Shown here: positions 29,671 through 39,807 of the stretch, one piece after another | Numbering within the stretch: position 1 is the first letter of the stretch | How the letters are laid out: each line of letters begins with the position of its first letter | DNA from: Marinobacter adhaerens HP15 | GTDB taxonomy: Bacteria; Pseudomonadota; Gammaproteobacteria; Pseudomonadales; Oleiphilaceae | Reading direction: 5' to 3' | DNA: 64,000 bases | NCBI RefSeq assembly: GCF_000166295.1 | Contig: NC_017506.1 | Location: 558,001 to 622,000 of the forward strand | Notes under the pieces: generated by a model | What the model was told of the DNA's origin: nothing | Databases searched by the model: none | The model's input: the letters and a program-made list of their open reading frames with translations, nothing else | Made by a program: the position numbers and the translations under genes

Positions 29671-30643
29671 CATGCATCATGGGGAACCACAGGCTTATCA
29701 GGCCGACCCGGAGCTCGTTCGGTCGCTCGGTCGGGTGGCCGTGTTCATGGGTGGAGATTCCGCTGAACGGGAGGTGTCCCTGAAAAGTGGCAAGGCGGTA
29801 CTGGCGGCGCTGGTGTCAGCCGGCGTGGATGCGTTTGCCGTGGACGTCCGCGGTTGCCTGCTGAGAACCGTCGACAACCCTGATTTTGACCGGGTGTTCA
29901 TTGCGCTGCACGGTCGTGGAGGCGAGGACGGTACCTTGCAGGCCATCCTCTCGCAGGCCGGTATTCCCTACACCGGCAGCGATGTGCTGGCCTCGGCACT
30001 GGCCATGGACAAGCTGAGAACCAAGTACGTGTTCGAAGGCTGTGGCCTGCCAACGCCGAAGTTCCGCACCATGTCCGGAGCAGATCAGGCCGAACAGATC
30101 ATTGATGAACTGCGGGCGCCCTTGAGTGTGAAACCTTCCCGGGAAGGCTCCAGCATCGGCATCCGCAAGGTACACACGGCGGCCGAACTGGCTCACGCCT
30201 ACGAAGCCGCCGCCGCGCTGGACAACCTGGTGCTGGTGGAGGAGTGGATCGAAGGGCCGGAATTCACCGTCAGCCTGTTGCAGGATCGGGCACTTCCGGC
30301 CATTGGCCTGAGCGCAAGCACCGAGCACGTTTTTTACGATTACGAGGCCAAGTACCTGGCAGACGATACCCGGTATCGCATTCCCTGTGGTCTGGCGCCT
30401 GAAGACGAAGTCCGTCTTCAGCATCTGGCACTGGAGGCCTTCCGGGTTGTTGGCTGTCGGACCTGGGGCCGGGTCGACATCATGCAGGACAGCGACGGCA
30501 AGTTCTGGCTGCTGGAGGTCAATACCGTGCCCGGTATGACCGACCACAGTCTTGTGCCCATGGCTGCGAAGGCCGCAGGTATCAGCTTCGAAGAGCTGGT
30601 GGTCCGGATACTGAAAGACAGTCTGGAGGACGCCAATGCTTGA
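29663..30643 (+). CDS. ddl: D-alanine--D-alanine ligase
   Basis: ATP-grasp enzyme making the D-Ala-D-Ala substrate of MurF. The 326 aa protein shows [51 protein letters not shown] and the metal-binding end [20 protein letters not shown]. The GTG at 29663 overlaps the murC end; an ATG at 29672 would shorten it by three residues. By position it is the DdlB type. Confidence 0.95.
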   Translation: MSDMHHGEPQAYQADPELVRSLGRVAVFMGGDSAEREVSLKSGKAVLAALVSAGVDAFAVDVRGCLLRTVDNPDFDRVFIALHGRGGEDGTLQAILSQAGIPYTGSDVLASALAMDKLRTKYVFEGCGLPTPKFRTMSGADQAEQIIDELRAPLSVKPSREGSSIGIRKVHTAAELAHAYEAAAALDNLVLVEEWIEGPEFTVSLLQDRALPAIGLSASTEHVFYDYEAKYLADDTRYRIPCGLAPEDEVRLQHLALEAFRVVGCRTWGRVDIMQDSDGKFWLLEVNTVPGMTDHSLVPMAAKAAGISFEELVVRILKDSLEDANA

Positions 30644-31475
30644 AACACTGCTGATCCGGAGCCGGGCGACTCCGTCCGAGCCCCCGCGACGCCGGGGGGC
30701 AACGTCCCTCGGTCCCGAGCGGGACCGGTTTGGCGTGTTGAAGGGTGTGCTGGCAGCTGTACCCTGGCTCCAGGTGGGCATGGGCGCGGTGATTGTGCTG
30801 TTGGCTGCACTGGTGCCCTGGGGCACTGGCAAGGTGTTGGGTGCTATGGATCAGCAGATCCTTGCCGTCGATGTGAAAGGAGAATTTGTGGGCGATAGCC
30901 GGGTCGCCATTGAGCGCGCCGCTGGCGACTGGATTGGCAAGAGCTATTTCGCCACGGATCTTTCGGAAATCAAAGACAGCCTGGAGCGTCGGCCCTGGGT
31001 TGAGTCCGCGGCGGTGCGTCGGGTATGGCCGGATCGCCTGGTGATCGATATCAGGGAGAAGAAACCCCTGGCTTACTGGACCGATGGACGTCTCGTAAGC
31101 CGCACCGGTGAGCTGTTCGCGCCGGCGAATCCCGAAGTTGCGGGTCGGTTGCCACGACTCGCAGGGCCGGATGAAAGGGTGCGGGATGTGATCGATATGG
31201 CGCGGGACATGAGCGACAAGCTGGTCGCCCGGGGGCTTGGATTTTCAGGCCTGACGCTGGAACACCGGGGTGCGTGGACCCTGCAGCTGGCCAACGGCAT
31301 TGAGGTGGTGCTTGGCCGCGATCAGGTGGCGCAACGGTTTGATCGGTTTATCACGGTTTATGAAAACCGACTGGCAGCAAGGTCGGACGAAGTCAGTCGG
31401 GTAGATGCCCGCTACACCAACGGTGTGGCGGTCAAGTGGAAGGCTGTCGAGACAGCCTCCAGCCCAAAATCATAG
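30636..31475 (+). CDS. ftsQ: Cell division protein FtsQ
   Basis: Bitopic divisome protein bridging early and late assembly. The 279 aa protein has a long Arg/Pro-rich cytoplasmic tail, one membrane helix (about residues 48-68), a POTRA domain (VDVKGEFVGDS... to about 150) with the WVESAAVRRVWPDRLVIDI motif, and the beta domain containing EKKPLAYW. ATG overlaps ddl by 8 nt. Confidence 0.95.
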   Translation: MLETLLIRSRATPSEPPRRRGATSLGPERDRFGVLKGVLAAVPWLQVGMGAVIVLLAALVPWGTGKVLGAMDQQILAVDVKGEFVGDSRVAIERAAGDWIGKSYFATDLSEIKDSLERRPWVESAAVRRVWPDRLVIDIREKKPLAYWTDGRLVSRTGELFAPANPEVAGRLPRLAGPDERVRDVIDMARDMSDKLVARGLGFSGLTLEHRGAWTLQLANGIEVVLGRDQVAQRFDRFITVYENRLAARSDEVSRVDARYTNGVAVKWKAVETASSPKS

Positions 31476-31511
31476 CAACGCTTAATTCAGACCTACGGTT
31501 TGGTGGAACAC

Positions 31512-32747
31512 ATGTCATCGGTTGAAACGGAAAACATGATTGTCGGCCTCGATATCGGAACCTCGAAGGTGGTTGCGATTGTCGGCAAGCGCAAGATGGA
31601 CGGCACCATCGAAGTGGTGGGCATTGGTTCCCATCCTTCCCGGGGCCTCAAGCGTGGAGTGGTGGTGAATATTGAAACCACCGTCCAGGCAATTCAGCGC
31701 GCGGTGGAAGAGGCGGAATTGATGGCCGGGTGCCGCATTCACTCGGTGTATGCGGGTATTGCCGGCAGCCACATCAAGAGCCTGAATTCCCACGGCATTG
31801 TTGCAATCCGTGACCGTGAGGTCACCCAGGCCGACATCGACCGGGTCATTGACGCCGCCCAGGCGGTTGCGATTCCTGCAGACCAGAAGATTCTCCATAT
31901 TCTGCCCCAGGAGTTCGTGATCGACAGCCAGGAAGGCATCAAGGAACCCATGGGCATGTCCGGTGTGCGCCTGGAAGCAAAGGTTCATCTGGTGACCTGC
32001 GCGGTCAATGCCGCCCAGAACATAGAGAAATGCGTGAAGCGCTGCGGGCTTGAAGTGGATGACATCATCCTGGAGCAGCTGGCATCCAGCCACGCCATTC
32101 TCACCGAGGATGAGAAAGAGCTGGGTGTCTGCGTGGTGGATATCGGGGGTGGCACCACGGATATCGCCGTGTTTACCGGCGGTGCTATCAGACACACGGC
32201 GGTGATTCCGATCGCCGGCGACCAGGTGACCAACGACATTGCCATGGCGCTGCGCACACCGACCCAGAATGCCGAAGAAATCAAGATCAAGTATGCCTGT
32301 GCACTGACCCAGCTGGCCGGTGCGGATGAAACCATCAAGGTGCCCAGTGTTGGCGATCGCGCGCCACGGGACCTTTCCAGGCAGGCCCTGGCCGAGGTGG
32401 TGGAACCGCGCTACGAGGAGCTGTTCACCCTGGTTCAGTCAGAGTTGCGCCGGTCCGGATTTGAAGACCTCATTCCGGCAGGCATCGTGATAACCGGCGG
32501 TTCCTCCACCATGGAAGGCGTGGTGGAACTGGCCGAAGAGATCTTCCACATGCCGGTAAGGCTGGCCTGTCCGCAGGCGGTTTCCGGCATGACGGAGGTA
32601 GTCAACAATCCGATCTACGCCACTGGCGTTGGGTTGTTGATTCATGGTTTCCGCCAGATGGATCTGGGGCGGGCACCGGTGCTCAAGGGTGAAGATGCAC
32701 CCTCGCTGTTTGAGCGCATGAAAGCCTGGTTTACCGGTCATTTCTGA
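31512..32747 (+). CDS. ftsA: Cell division protein FtsA
   Basis: Actin-like ATPase that tethers FtsZ filaments to the membrane. The 411 aa protein has the phosphate-1 loop VGLDIGTSKVVAIVG, the 1C domain (about 85-160), phosphate-2 VVDIGGGTTDIAVF, the adenosine loop VITGGSSTMEGV and a C-terminal amphipathic helix (LFERMKAWFTGHF). ATG at 31512 preferred over an in-frame TTG at 31500. Confidence 0.96.
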   Translation: MSSVETENMIVGLDIGTSKVVAIVGKRKMDGTIEVVGIGSHPSRGLKRGVVVNIETTVQAIQRAVEEAELMAGCRIHSVYAGIAGSHIKSLNSHGIVAIRDREVTQADIDRVIDAAQAVAIPADQKILHILPQEFVIDSQEGIKEPMGMSGVRLEAKVHLVTCAVNAAQNIEKCVKRCGLEVDDIILEQLASSHAILTEDEKELGVCVVDIGGGTTDIAVFTGGAIRHTAVIPIAGDQVTNDIAMALRTPTQNAEEIKIKYACALTQLAGADETIKVPSVGDRAPRDLSRQALAEVVEPRYEELFTLVQSELRRSGFEDLIPAGIVITGGSSTMEGVVELAEEIFHMPVRLACPQAVSGMTEVVNNPIYATGVGLLIHGFRQMDLGRAPVLKGEDAPSLFERMKAWFTGHF

Positions 32748-32845
32748 CGGGGCCGGGCGGGTAGTACACGAAGGTATCTCGAAAACACAATCTCGAACAA
32801 ACAGCCCGGAACAAGGGCTGAAAACAGCACGAAGGAGTAGGGGAA

Positions 32846-34003
32846 ATGTTTGAACTCGTCGATAATGTCCAGCAAAACGCTGTCATTAAAGTCGTCGGTG
32901 TAGGCGGTGGTGGCGGCAACGCCGTTCGCCATATGCTTAACAGCGACATCGAAGGTGTGGAATTCATCTGCGCCAACACGGACGCCCAGGCGCTGACCGA
33001 TATGGACGCGCGTCAGATCATCCAGCTCGGTGGCAACATCACCAAGGGGCTGGGTGCCGGCGCCAATCCAGAAGTCGGTCGACAGTCTGCCCTGGAAGAC
33101 CGCGATCGTATCGCCGAAGCCATCAAGGGCGCGGATATGGTCTTCATTACCGCGGGCATGGGCGGTGGTACCGGTACCGGTGCCGCGCCGATCGTAGCGG
33201 AAGTAGCCCGCGAACTGGGCATCCTGACCGTTGCCGTGGTAACCAAGCCTTTCATGTTCGAAGGCGGCAAGCGCATGAGCGTTGCTGAATCCGGTCTGAA
33301 AGAGCTGGAAGAAAGCGTCGACTCCCTGATTACCATTCCCAATGAAAAGCTGCTGGCGGTCATGGGCAAGAAAACCAGCCTGCTGGACGCATTTGCCGCA
33401 GCTAACGATGTGCTTCTGGGCGCAGTTCAGGGCATCGCTGATCTGATTACCCGCAACGGTATGATCAACGTCGACTTCGCCGACGTGAAGACGGTCATGT
33501 CCGAAATGGGTATGGCGATGATGGGCACCGCCCGTGCCACGGGTGAAAATCGTGCGCGGGAAGCCGCCGAAGCGGCCGTTCGCAGCCCGCTGCTCGAAGA
33601 CATCAACCTGCAGGGTGCCAAGGGTATTCTGGTCAACATTACCGCGGGCATGGATCTCAACCTGGGCGAATTCTCCGAGGTTGGCGACATTGTGCGTGAG
33701 TTTGCTTCTGACTCTGCCACCGTTGTTGTCGGTACCGTTATTGATCCGGAAATGACCGACGAACTGAAGGTAACGGTTGTTGCGACCGGCCTGGGTGGTG
33801 ATCGTGAGAAGCCGACCAAGGTGGTGGACAATACCCGCACTCTGGATGGAAAAACCGATTACAACCAGCTGGATCGTCCCGCTGTTCTGCGTCGCCGGGC
33901 CGTTTCCCATGGAAACGTGGCTATCGACCAGAGCAAGGATAGCGAGGAGCAGGGTGTCGACTATCTCGATATTCCCGCATTCCTCCGTCGCCAGGCTGAC
34001 TGA
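32846..34003 (+). CDS. ftsZ: Cell division protein FtsZ
   Basis: Tubulin-like GTPase that forms the Z ring. The 385 aa protein has the N-terminal GVGGGGGNAV loop, the tubulin signature GGGTGTG (residues 106-112), the T7 loop NVDFADVKTVM, a variable linker and the conserved C-terminal peptide DYLDIPAFLRRQ that binds FtsA and other partners. A strong AAGGAG precedes the ATG. The 98 nt gap from ftsA is the largest since mraZ and may hold a separate promoter. Confidence 0.98.
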   Translation: MFELVDNVQQNAVIKVVGVGGGGGNAVRHMLNSDIEGVEFICANTDAQALTDMDARQIIQLGGNITKGLGAGANPEVGRQSALEDRDRIAEAIKGADMVFITAGMGGGTGTGAAPIVAEVARELGILTVAVVTKPFMFEGGKRMSVAESGLKELEESVDSLITIPNEKLLAVMGKKTSLLDAFAAANDVLLGAVQGIADLITRNGMINVDFADVKTVMSEMGMAMMGTARATGENRAREAAEAAVRSPLLEDINLQGAKGILVNITAGMDLNLGEFSEVGDIVREFASDSATVVVGTVIDPEMTDELKVTVVATGLGGDREKPTKVVDNTRTLDGKTDYNQLDRPAVLRRRAVSHGNVAIDQSKDSEEQGVDYLDIPAFLRRQAD

Positions 34004-34153
34004 TAATCTGGTGCAATTGTGATCCGGTTGTGGTTCTTGTGCGAAACATGGAACCCGGTATCCGGTAAATACGTGCACTGATTGCCATGAGTTGGATGCT
34101 GGATGAACATTCAGCAACAACGGATTGGTTAAATGGTATTCAGTCTTATTTTC

Positions 34154-34162
34154 TGATATTCT
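34154..34162 (+). promoter_or_regulatory. Possible lpxC promoter, extended -10
   Basis: TGaTATTCT lies 54 nt upstream of lpxC in the 212 nt ftsZ-lpxC gap, which otherwise shows no gene and no obvious terminator. The -35 is weak. Confidence 0.35.
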
Positions 34163-34215
34163 CCGGGCAGATTTTTGCCTAGAATATCGCCTTTTTGTGA
34201 CGGAATTATGTACCG

Positions 34216-35130
34216 ATGATCAGACAACGGACACTTAAAAACACCATCCGTGCCACCGGTGTTGGCTTGCACTCGGGTGAGAAGGTCTACCTGACCCTCA
34301 AGCCTGCCCCGGTGGACTCCGGTATCATCTTCCGCCGTACCGATCTTGACCCGATGGTTGAGATTCGTGCCTGCGCGGAGAATGTAGGTGAGACCATGCT
34401 GTCCACGACGCTGGTAAAAAACGGTGTCCGTGTGGCGACTGTGGAGCATTTGCTCTCGGCCATGGCTGGTCTCGGGATTGATAACTGTTTCGTCGAACTA
34501 AGTGCCGCGGAAGTGCCCATCATGGACGGCTCTGCCGGTCCTTTTGTGTTCCTTCTGCAGTCCGCCGGCATTGCCGAGCAGGATGCAGCCAAGCGTTTCA
34601 TCCGCATCAAGCGTGAGGTAACGGTTGAGGAAGGCGACAAGAAGGCCACCCTGCTGCCTTTCGAAGGCTTCAAGGTGAGCTTCGGTATCGACTTTGATCA
34701 CCCCGTGTTCAAGGGCCGCGCCCAGACAGCAACCGTCGATTTTTCCAGCACCTCCTTTGTCAAGGAAGTGAGTCGCGCGCGGACTTTCGGGTTCATGCGT
34801 GACATCGAAAAATTGCGTGCCATGAACCTTGCTCTCGGCGGCAGTGTGGACAACGCCATCGTTGTTGATGACTACAAGATCCTCAACGAAGACGGTCTGC
34901 GCTATGACGACGAATTTGTGAAGCACAAGCTGCTTGATGCCATCGGCGATCTCTATCAGTTGGGCAACAGCCTGATTGGTGAGTTCCGGGGGATCAAATC
35001 CGGCCACGATCTGAACAATAAGCTGTTGCGCAAGCTCAGGGCAGAAGAGGATGCCTGGGAAGTGGTTACCTTTGATGACGAGGCCACTGCCCCGATTTCC
35101 TATATGAAGCCTGTGCTGGCGGCGGGCTGA
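34216..35130 (+). CDS. lpxC: UDP-3-O-acyl-N-acetylglucosamine deacetylase
   Basis: Zinc deacetylase that catalyses the committed step of lipid A synthesis. 304 aa, the usual length. Shows [22 protein letters not shown], the zinc-ligand [14 protein letters not shown] and the [12 protein letters not shown] motif with the second histidine. Placement directly after ftsZ is conserved in gammaproteobacteria. Convergent with dciA, the two stops being 11 nt apart. Confidence 0.98.
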   Translation: MIRQRTLKNTIRATGVGLHSGEKVYLTLKPAPVDSGIIFRRTDLDPMVEIRACAENVGETMLSTTLVKNGVRVATVEHLLSAMAGLGIDNCFVELSAAEVPIMDGSAGPFVFLLQSAGIAEQDAAKRFIRIKREVTVEEGDKKATLLPFEGFKVSFGIDFDHPVFKGRAQTATVDFSSTSFVKEVSRARTFGFMRDIEKLRAMNLALGGSVDNAIVVDDYKILNEDGLRYDDEFVKHKLLDAIGDLYQLGNSLIGEFRGIKSGHDLNNKLLRKLRAEEDAWEVVTFDDEATAPISYMKPVLAAG

Positions 35131-35141
35131 AGCAGGACGCT

Positions 35142-35588
35142 TTAATCCCGGACGTGGCTAGCGAGTTTTTCGAGAACCTCGCGTAATGCTTTATCCTTCG
35201 TGTGCCCGGCCTCCTCTTTGAGGAGCCGGGCATTTTCTTTGCTCAAGGGTTCTTTTTTGAACACCGGTTTTTCCCGAAATCTGGGCGGTGCAACCTTGAC
35301 CTTCAGTTTCCAGACGAACCGGAACAGTTCGTTCTCTCGCAGCTTTTCCATGATTTCGTGCTGGCGGAACCGGATCTGACTGGCTTTACCCGCGGTTTCC
35401 GTGGTCAGGACCAGCTCTCCGTCTTTGCAGCTGACAAAGCGTGTCCCGTTGACCAGCTCACTCGGCAGGGCGGCCAGGACTTCTCCTTCCGCATGTCGAT
35501 GGAGCTCGGCCTTTGCCACAAGATCCTTCAGTACCGGGGTTCTGCCAAGCTTGTCGAAGGTCATTTTTTGCTCGCTTTTGCGTTTCAT
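35142..35588 (-). CDS. dciA: Replicative helicase loader DciA (DUF721)
   Basis: The 148 aa protein belongs to the DUF721 family. The N-terminal KH-like domain spans about residues 12-95 (LKDLVAKAELHRHAEGEVLAALP and GELVLTTETAGKASQIRFRQ), followed by a basic, Lys/Arg/Glu-rich tail. DciA loads or operates DnaB in bacteria that lack E. coli-type DnaC. The position between lpxC and secA on the opposite strand matches the pseudomonad dciA locus. Start may be 35588 or the ATG at 35564; neither has a strong Shine-Dalgarno. Confidence 0.85.
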   Translation of the reverse strand: MKRKSEQKMTFDKLGRTPVLKDLVAKAELHRHAEGEVLAALPSELVNGTRFVSCKDGELVLTTETAGKASQIRFRQHEIMEKLRENELFRFVWKLKVKVAPPRFREKPVFKKEPLSKENARLLKEEAGHTKDKALREVLEKLASHVRD

Positions 35589-35821
35589 GGCGGCGTTTTT
35601 ACTCGACGGCTGCGTTTACGATTGGTTACACTTCGGCACGGTTTATGCGTAGTGCCTGTATTACACTCGTTTTACATTGTGAGAAATGAGTATGTCTACC
35701 GGGCGCTGCAATTTTTTCAGTATGTAGCTGTTGCCAAAGGATGGCAGACCCCCTTCGGATTTTTCCGGGGCGCAACACTACAGGATGCGGTTGCGGCTCA
35801 ACGATGAAACCAGATGATGAT

Positions 35822-36757
35822 ATGAACATTATTCTCGTTGGCAAACGCCACGGAAAGTCCCGTGTGCTGTCGATTAACAGCACGCTTGCTGCCGGCTTGC
35901 TGTTCCTCGTACTCTCCCTGCTGGTCGCGGCCGGCTGGGCAGGGTATCAAATGGCTGTGCAGCAGGTAGAGGCCAGAGAGCCCACCAACTCCGAGCTGGT
36001 CGCCGAGTGGAAGCAGAAGCTGGCAGACCAGAAGGCAGAACTGGCCAGTATCGAGGAGAACGTCCAGCAACAGGTGGATGCGCTGACTCTTCGTCTCGGC
36101 GAGATCCAGGGCCGTCTCCTGCGGCTGGATGCGCTGGGCCAGCGGTTTGTGGAATCCGGCCTGGTGGCCAGTGACGAATTCAACTTCGATCAGCCGGCTG
36201 CAGTCGGCGGGCCAGAAGATGCCTTGTCCGGGGATTCATTCTCCGCACCTGAGCTGACCCGGATGATTGAGGAAATGGAATGGCGAATCGAAGACCGCGA
36301 GCAGCAACTGCGGTTGCTCGATCAGCTGGCCTCCAGCAAGCGGCTCGAAGATGAGCTGTACCTGGAAGGCCGCCCGATCACCTGGGGCTGGCTGTCTTCG
36401 AAGTACGGTTACCGGTCCGATCCGTTTACCGGCAAGCGGACCTGGCATGCCGGTGTTGATCTGGCCGGCAAGGATGGCAGCGACATTATTTCGGTCGCCG
36501 GCGGTGTCGTTACCTATGCCGGAGAGCGCTATGGCTACGGTAACCTCGTGGAAGTCGACCATGGTGATGGTCTGATAACCCGCTATGCCCACTGCAAGAC
36601 TATCAAGGTGAAGGTGGGCGATGTTGTCCAGAAAGGCCAGGTAGTCGCGCTGATGGGCAGCACAGGGCGTTCCACCGGGCCTCACGTGCACTTTGAAGTC
36701 ATCCGGAATGGCAAGTCTGAAAACCCGGAAACCTATATCAAGCGGGCGAGCCGCTAA
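35822..36757 (+). CDS. Membrane-anchored M23 family metalloendopeptidase
   Basis: Predicted periplasmic peptidoglycan endopeptidase of the LytM class. From MNIILVGKRHGKSR it is 311 aa: one N-terminal membrane helix (about residues 22-42), a coiled-coil region (to about 180), and a C-terminal M23 domain with the zinc ligands TWHAGVDLAG (HxxxD) and GPHVHFEV (HxH). The active site is complete, so it should hydrolyse cross-links rather than act only as an amidase activator. In-frame ATGs at 35804 and 35741 exist; 35822 fits the usual family start. The 233 nt gap upstream holds presumed divergent promoters with dciA. Confidence 0.85.
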   Translation: MNIILVGKRHGKSRVLSINSTLAAGLLFLVLSLLVAAGWAGYQMAVQQVEAREPTNSELVAEWKQKLADQKAELASIEENVQQQVDALTLRLGEIQGRLLRLDALGQRFVESGLVASDEFNFDQPAAVGGPEDALSGDSFSAPELTRMIEEMEWRIEDREQQLRLLDQLASSKRLEDELYLEGRPITWGWLSSKYGYRSDPFTGKRTWHAGVDLAGKDGSDIISVAGGVVTYAGERYGYGNLVEVDHGDGLITRYAHCKTIKVKVGDVVQKGQVVALMGSTGRSTGPHVHFEVIRNGKSENPETYIKRASR

Positions 36758-36876
36758 TCCGGTTCCGGTCCGCAAGCCGTTGTCAGCACTTTCCCGCCAG
36801 TCGGCCTCCGGCCAGTTTTTATCCGTGAATCCGGTGCCTCATCAGCGACTTATTGCGCCTGTGTGAGACCTACCTT

Positions 36877-36904
36877 TTGTCCTGTTACAAAATAAGGTTA
36901 GAAT
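36877..36904 (+). promoter_or_regulatory. Probable secA promoter
   Basis: TTGTCC (36877-36882), 16 nt, TAGAAT (36899-36904), 37 nt upstream of secA. No secM-like arrest peptide gene is seen before secA. Confidence 0.5.
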
Positions 36905-36941
36905 GCCGGCTTCCTCCGTTTAATCAAAGAAGCAGTGGTCT

Positions 36942-39680
36942 ATGTTCACAAAGCTTGCAACCAAGATGTTCGGCAGTAAAAACGCCAGAGAAATCAAGAG
37001 AATGCGCAAGACTGTCATGCGCATTAACGAGCTTGAAGAGCAATATGGCAATCTGTCCGACTCCGAGTTGCAGGGCAAGACCGCGGAGTTCCGTCGTCGG
37101 ATCGACGAAGGCGAATCCCTGGATGCGCTTCTTGCGGAAGCCTTCGCAACCGTGCGTGAAGCGGGCCGCCGGGTTATGGGCATGCGTCATTACGACGTCC
37201 AGCTGATCGGTGGTATCACCCTGCACGAAGGCCGAATCGCGGAAATGAAGACCGGTGAGGGCAAGACGCTGGTTGCTACCGCTTCCGTGTACCTCAACGC
37301 GTTGTCCGGCAAGGGTGTCCACGTGGTTACCGTGAACGATTACCTGGCCCGTCGTGATGCCGACTGGATGGGCAAGCTCTATCGGTTCCTGGGCATGCAG
37401 GTGGGTGTCGTGGCCTCGGGCCAGCCAGCGGAGGAAAAGCGGGCAGCCTACCAGGCCGATATTACCTACGGTACCAACAACGAATTCGGCTTCGACTACC
37501 TGCGCGACAACATGGCGTTCAGTACCGAAGACAAGGTCCAGCGCGGGCTGAACTATGCGATCGTGGACGAGGTGGACTCTATCCTGATCGACGAAGCCAG
37601 AACGCCGCTGATTATCTCCGGGGCAGCCGAGGACAGTTCAAAGCTGTACCAGGCCATCAATGAACTGATCCCCAACCTCGAGAAGGGCGAGGTGCCTGAG
37701 GAAGGAGAGCCGACCGGTGATTTCACCATCGATGAGAAATCCCGCCAGGTCGAGCTGACAGAAAGCGGTCACGAGAAGGTTGAAGAGCTGCTGCTTGAGC
37801 GTGGCCTTCTGAAGGAAGGTGAGAGTCTCTATTCCGCCGCCAACCTCAGCCTGTTGCACCATGTGCACTCAGCATTGCGGGCCCACCACCTGTTCCAGAA
37901 AGACGTGGATTATATCGTCCAGGGCGGCCAGGTGGTCATCGTCGACGAGCATACCGGTCGTACCATGCCGGGTCGTCGCTGGAGTGAAGGTCTGCACCAG
38001 GCCGTTGAGGCCAAAGAGGGCGTCAAGATTCAGGCCGAAAGCCAGACGCTGGCATCCACCACCTTCCAGAATTATTTCCGGCTGTACGACAAGCTGGCCG
38101 GCATGACCGGTACGGCAGATACCGAAGCCTTCGAGTTTCGCCAGATCTACGGCCTCGATGTGGTGGTCATTCCTCCCAACAAGCCGATCCAGCGGACCGA
38201 TTACAACGACTTGGTCTACCTGACCCAGGAAGAGAAATTCCACGCCATTATTGACGAGATCAAGGATGTCACTGCCGAAGGACGTCCGATCCTCGTCGGT
38301 ACCGCCTCCATCGAGGCCTCCGAACTGCTCTCCATGCTGCTCAAGAAGGCGCGGATCGAACACAAGATCCTGAACGCCAAGCAGCACGAATCCGAAGCCC
38401 ATATCATTGCCCAGGCGGGCCGCCCCGGGGCGGTCACCATCGCCACCAACATGGCCGGCCGTGGTACTGATATCGTGCTGGGCGGTAACTGGGAACACGA
38501 AGTTGCCGCCATGGACAATCCCTCCGAAGAGGAAATTGCCCGGGCCAAGGCCGAGTGGACCGAGCGTCACAATCAGGTGCTAGAGGCCGGCGGTCTGCAC
38601 ATCATTGGTACCGAGCGTCACGAATCCCGTCGAATTGACAACCAGCTTCGCGGTCGTGCCGGGCGTCAGGGTGATCCTGGCTCCTCAAGGTTCTTCCTGT
38701 CTCTGGAAGACAATCTCATGCGCATCTTTGCCCCCGACCGGGTCAAGAGCCTGATGCAGGCTATGGGCATGAAGAAAGGGGAGGCCATCGAGCACCGGAT
38801 GGTGACCAACGCGATCGAGAAATCCCAGCGCAAGGTGGAAGGTCGCAACTTCGACATGCGTAAGACCCTGCTGGAATACGATGACGTGGCCAACGACCAG
38901 CGCACGGTTATCTACGACCAGCGCAACGAAGTCATGTCTTCCGACGACATTTCGGACATGGTGACGACCATTCGGGAAGACGTTGTCGACTCGCTGATCA
39001 GTGAATACATTCCGCCCCAGAGTATGCCGGAACAATGGGACGTCGCCGGGCTGGAAGCACAGCTCCAGTCGGAGATGGCGATTGATCTGCCGGTTCAGAA
39101 GTGGCTGGAAGAAGACAACAAGCTGTACGAAGAAAACCTGCGCCAGAAGATTCTCGACGAGATCGTGGCTGCCTACCAGGCCAAGGAAGAGATTGCCGGT
39201 TCCGAGGCCATGCGCAAGTTCGAGAAGCAGGTGTTCCTGCAGGTGCTCGATACCCTCTGGAAAGAGCATCTTTCCAACATGGACCATCTGCGCCGTGGTA
39301 TCCATCTGCGGGGTTATGCCCAGAAGAACCCCAAGCAGGAGTACAAACGCGAGGCGTTCAACCTGTTTGAAACCATGCTTGATACCATGAAGCGGGATGT
39401 TACCCGGGTACTCTGCCACGTGCGTGTCCAGAGCCGTGAAGAGATGGAAGAAGTCGAGCGCCGTCGCAAACAGGAGCTGGAAGAAGAGCTTGCAAAGGCC
39501 CGTCTGCGCCATGACGAAACCAGCGCCACGGCCCAGAGCCAGGGTGAGGGTGAGGCTGACGAAGCCCGGCAGTCGACTCCGGAAACCTTCGTTCGACAGG
39601 AGCGCAAGGTGGGTCGAAACGAACCCTGCCCCTGCGGGTCCGGCAAGAAGTACAAGCAGTGTCATGGCAAGGTCAGCTGA
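36942..39680 (+). CDS. secA: Preprotein translocase ATPase SecA
   Basis: Motor that drives unfolded preproteins through SecYEG. The 912 aa protein has Walker [10 protein letters not shown] (residues 101-109), the DEAD-like motif [12 protein letters not shown], preprotein-binding and helical domains, the second nucleotide domain motif [23 protein letters not shown] region, and a C-terminal zinc finger [16 protein letters not shown] that binds SecB and lipids. Preceded by a promoter, followed by a terminator. Confidence 0.98.
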   Translation: MFTKLATKMFGSKNAREIKRMRKTVMRINELEEQYGNLSDSELQGKTAEFRRRIDEGESLDALLAEAFATVREAGRRVMGMRHYDVQLIGGITLHEGRIAEMKTGEGKTLVATASVYLNALSGKGVHVVTVNDYLARRDADWMGKLYRFLGMQVGVVASGQPAEEKRAAYQADITYGTNNEFGFDYLRDNMAFSTEDKVQRGLNYAIVDEVDSILIDEARTPLIISGAAEDSSKLYQAINELIPNLEKGEVPEEGEPTGDFTIDEKSRQVELTESGHEKVEELLLERGLLKEGESLYSAANLSLLHHVHSALRAHHLFQKDVDYIVQGGQVVIVDEHTGRTMPGRRWSEGLHQAVEAKEGVKIQAESQTLASTTFQNYFRLYDKLAGMTGTADTEAFEFRQIYGLDVVVIPPNKPIQRTDYNDLVYLTQEEKFHAIIDEIKDVTAEGRPILVGTASIEASELLSMLLKKARIEHKILNAKQHESEAHIIAQAGRPGAVTIATNMAGRGTDIVLGGNWEHEVAAMDNPSEEEIARAKAEWTERHNQVLEAGGLHIIGTERHESRRIDNQLRGRAGRQGDPGSSRFFLSLEDNLMRIFAPDRVKSLMQAMGMKKGEAIEHRMVTNAIEKSQRKVEGRNFDMRKTLLEYDDVANDQRTVIYDQRNEVMSSDDISDMVTTIREDVVDSLISEYIPPQSMPEQWDVAGLEAQLQSEMAIDLPVQKWLEEDNKLYEENLRQKILDEIVAAYQAKEEIAGSEAMRKFEKQVFLQVLDTLWKEHLSNMDHLRRGIHLRGYAQKNPKQEYKREAFNLFETMLDTMKRDVTRVLCHVRVQSREEMEEVERRRKQELEEELAKARLRHDETSATAQSQGEGEADEARQSTPETFVRQERKVGRNEPCPCGSGKKYKQCHGKVS

Positions 39681-39705
39681 TTCAGAGCACTGACTGCACC
39701 ATCGG

Positions 39706-39750
39706 AACCCGCACTCTGCCAGCCACAACTGGTGGGATGCGGGTTTTTTC
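39706..39750 (+). terminator. Rho-independent terminator of secA
   Basis: aacccgca pairs with tgcgggtt across a partly paired interior (cca/tgg) and is followed by six T. Confidence 0.82.
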
Positions 39751-39807
39751 GTTTTCAGCGGGTCGTGTGTTACCTCGAACGCACCCCCAGACAAGAGGAG
39801 TGGCAGA

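Noticed and set aside
32738..34120. 460-codon reverse-strand frame opposite ftsZ
   Set aside because: Shadow of ftsZ, whose conservation on the forward strand is beyond doubt.
36758..36941. secM arrest-peptide gene upstream of secA
   Set aside because: No reading frame with a signal peptide or arrest motif in the 184 nt gap; the preceding gene is an M23 peptidase.
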